A stretch of DNA of 64,000 bases. It comes from JAIBJN01 sp963699495 (GTDB lineage Bacteria > Actinomycetota > Thermoleophilia > Gaiellales > Gaiellaceae). The translations under genes and the position numbers were made by a program. Each line of letters opens with the position of its first letter. Position 1 is the stretch's first letter. Below the pieces are notes generated by a model that was given only the letters and a program-made list of their open reading frames with translations, was not told the DNA's origin and did no database searches. Shown here in pieces: positions 62,416 through 64,000 of the stretch. The stretch spans positions 372,001 through 436,000 of the forward strand of contig CAVOUB010000003.1 in NCBI GenBank assembly GCA_963699495.1, given 5' to 3'.

Positions 62416-64000
62416 CCCGCTCCGCCTCCCGGCTGAGCGGCTCGAGGATCGCCGGATCCTCGTCCACGAGCTGCTCGGCCCAGGTTCGTGCCGTGACGAT
62501 GAGCTTCCGGTCGCGCAAGAGCCGGACGAACTTTAGGTCGGAGAGCCCGGACTGGCGCACGCCCAGCAGCTGCCCCTCGCCGCGGAGCTCCAGGTCGACC
62601 TCGGCCAGCTCGAAGCCGTCGGAGGTCTCCACGAGGGCGTCGAGCCTGCGGGCCGCATCCTCCGTCAGCTCCTCCTTGGGACGCGAGACGAGCAGGCAGT
62701 AGGACTGCTCGGCGCCCCGGCCGACTCGCCCCCTGAGCTGGTGGAGCTGCGCGAGCCCGAAGCGGTCGGCTTCCTGCACGATCATGATCGTCGCATTGGG
62801 GACGTCGACGCCGACCTCGATCACGGTCGTGGCGACGAGGACGTCGAGCTCCCGCCGCTTGAACGCGTCCATCACCTCTCTCCGCTCGGCCGTCCTGAGC
62901 TTCCCGTGCAGGCAGCCGACGCGGAAGCCGTGGAGCTCGGCCGCCCGCAGGCGCTCGGCCTCCTGCTCGGCCGCACGCGCCTCGATCGTCTCGGATTCGG
63001 AGACGAGCGGGCAGACGACGTAGGCCTGGCGCCCGTCGTGGAGGTGCCTACGCAGGCGCTTGTACGCCGTGCTGCTCCGCTCGTGGCTCACCCAGCTGGT
63101 GATCACGGGCTTGCGGTTCGCGGGCGGCCTGGCGATCTCGGTCACGTCGAGGTCGCCGAAGACCGTCTGTGCGAGCGTGCGCGGGATCGGGGTCGCGGTC
63201 ATGTGGAGCACGTGCGGCGTCGTCCGGCCGAGCGCGCGCCGCTGCTCGACGCCGAAGCGGTGCTGCTCGTCGACGACGGCGACCGCGAGGGAGCGGAACT
63301 CGACCTCCTCCTGGATGAGGGCGTGCGTGCCGACCGCGAGGTCGGTCTCCCCGCTGGCCAGACGGTCGCGCACGGCGCGGCGCTGCGCGGCCGGGACGGA
63401 GCTGGTGAGGAGCTCGCAGCGAACGCCGAGCTCGTTGCAGATGCCTTCGACCGTCAGGAAGTGCTGCTCGGCCAGGGTCTCCGTCGGTGCCATCAGCGCG
63501 CCCTGGCGGCCCGCCTCGACCGCGCGCAGGAGCGCGTAGAGCGCGACGACGGTCTTCCCGGAGCCCACGTCGCCCTGCAGGAGGCGCTGCATCGGCCTCG
63601 AGTCGCCCAGATCCCGCCGGATCTCGCCGATCGCAGCCTGCTGCTCCGGCGTGAGCTCGAACGGCAGCACCGCGTAGTAGCGCCCGATCAACTCGGCGTC
63701 GTCGGGGAGGGCGGGAGCGCTCGCCTCCTCCTCGAGGGCGCGGCGCCGCTCCTGGAAGCCGAGCTGCAGGACGAGGAGCTCCTCGAGCGCCAGCCGCTCG
63801 CGGGCCGCCTCCGCCTCGGCGCGGTCGAGCGGACGATGAGCGGCGACGAGCGCGTCGGCCCGTAGCGGCAACCCTTGCTCCTGGCGCAGGCGCGCGGGGA
63901 GCGGATCCGGGAGGAAGCGGACGCGCGGCATCGCGGCGTCGACGAACGCGCGGAGCCGGTACGACGGCACGTCCTCGCTCGCGCGGTACTCCGGAACGAG
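62390..64000 (-). CDS. recG: ATP-dependent DNA helicase RecG, 5' end beyond the window
   Basis: About 536 C-terminal residues are present; the frame stays open to the window edge, so the wedge/OB domain is partly outside. LLQGDVGSGKTVVALYALL is Walker A, VVDEQHRFGVEQR the DEQH box, HMTATPIPRTLAQTVFGDL motif III, and VDVPNATIMIV...LHQLRGRVGRG motifs V-VI. RecG remodels stalled forks and Holliday junctions. A GTG at 63970 is internal. Confidence 0.95.
   Translation of the reverse strand, partial: LVPEYRASEDVPSYRLRAFVDAAMPRVRFLPDPLPARLRQEQGLPLRADALVAAHRPLDRAEAEAARERLALEELLVLQLGFQERRRALEEEASAPALPDDAELIGRYYAVLPFELTPEQQAAIGEIRRDLGDSRPMQRLLQGDVGSGKTVVALYALLRAVEAGRQGALMAPTETLAEQHFLTVEGICNELGVRCELLTSSVPAAQRRAVRDRLASGETDLAVGTHALIQEEVEFRSLAVAVVDEQHRFGVEQRRALGRTTPHVLHMTATPIPRTLAQTVFGDLDVTEIARPPANRKPVITSWVSHERSSTAYKRLRRHLHDGRQAYVVCPLVSESETIEARAAEQEAERLRAAELHGFRVGCLHGKLRTAERREVMDAFKRRELDVLVATTVIEVGVDVPNATIMIVQEADRFGLAQLHQLRGRVGRGAEQSYCLLVSRPKEELTEDAARRLDALVETSDGFELAEVDLELRGEGQLLGVRQSGLSDLKFVRLLRDRKLIVTARTWAEQLVDEDPAILEPLSREAERVEDNRGFA

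Overview
The window is a 64 kb stretch of very GC-rich DNA with dense, often overlapping genes and many GTG starts. It looks like an actinobacterium. The conserved block recG-rsmD-coaD-rpmF-plsX-acpP-rnc and smc-ftsY-ffh-rpsP-khpA-rimM-trmD-lepB-rplS-rnhB-yraN-comM-dprA, the small Cys-rich regulator-like proteins and a sulfite-oxidase-like/flavin-reductase/zinc-ribbon trio suggest the class Thermoleophilia (Gaiellales or Solirubrobacterales). The class is inferred; no rRNA is present to prove it. At least seven reading frames are each broken by one extra base, one of them the normally essential trmD. The sequence may therefore be an assembly with residual insertion errors.

Layout. 1-4.8 kb: the end of an MFS exporter, a tRNA-like 3' fragment, and a PadR-ABC ATPase-FtsX permease operon with a perfect inverted repeat over the PadR start. 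5-11 kb: a one-direction array of two tandem epoxide hydrolases, a Bax-inhibitor-like membrane protein, two more alpha/beta hydrolases and a thioredoxin-like protein lacking its second cysteine. 11-24 kb: accessory genes, mostly transporters, regulators and small enzymes (APC permease, class II amidotransferase, XRE/MFS pair, two RibD-like reductases, a sigma-factor relic, a TetR/membrane-protein pair with a strong operator, aquaporin, PaaI thioesterase, nitroreductase, MFS).

24-41.4 kb: a large catabolic-looking locus. It holds an ATP-grasp enzyme, a MetE-like zinc methyltransferase, a HAL/PAL-family protein that lacks the MIO-forming Ala-Ser-Gly, a Gfo/Idh oxidoreductase, a nucleoside hydrolase, and a complete oligopeptide-type ABC importer. 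These are followed by two zinc alcohol dehydrogenases, a formaldehyde-activating enzyme (Fae), an enolase-superfamily enzyme, an amidohydrolase and a threonine-dehydratase-like PLP enzyme. Stop/start overlaps tie most of these together. They could import a substrate, cleave it, and capture a one-carbon product; the substrate is unknown. This is the best candidate for an undescribed system.

41.4-64 kb: mostly core genes read leftward for DNA uptake/recombination, ribosome and SRP function, chromosome segregation, lipid and CoA synthesis. A short rightward pair (SDR, ROK kinase) and rpiA interrupt them. The SMC protein here is only 722 residues and has no recognisable hinge. Four long fold-back (imperfect palindrome) elements of 104-168 bp lie between genes. 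One sits exactly at the junction of the molybdoenzyme and its flavin reductase, and the reductase has no normal start codon. Several genes begin 6-7 bases after a TANNNT hexamer, a pattern expected of leaderless transcripts.
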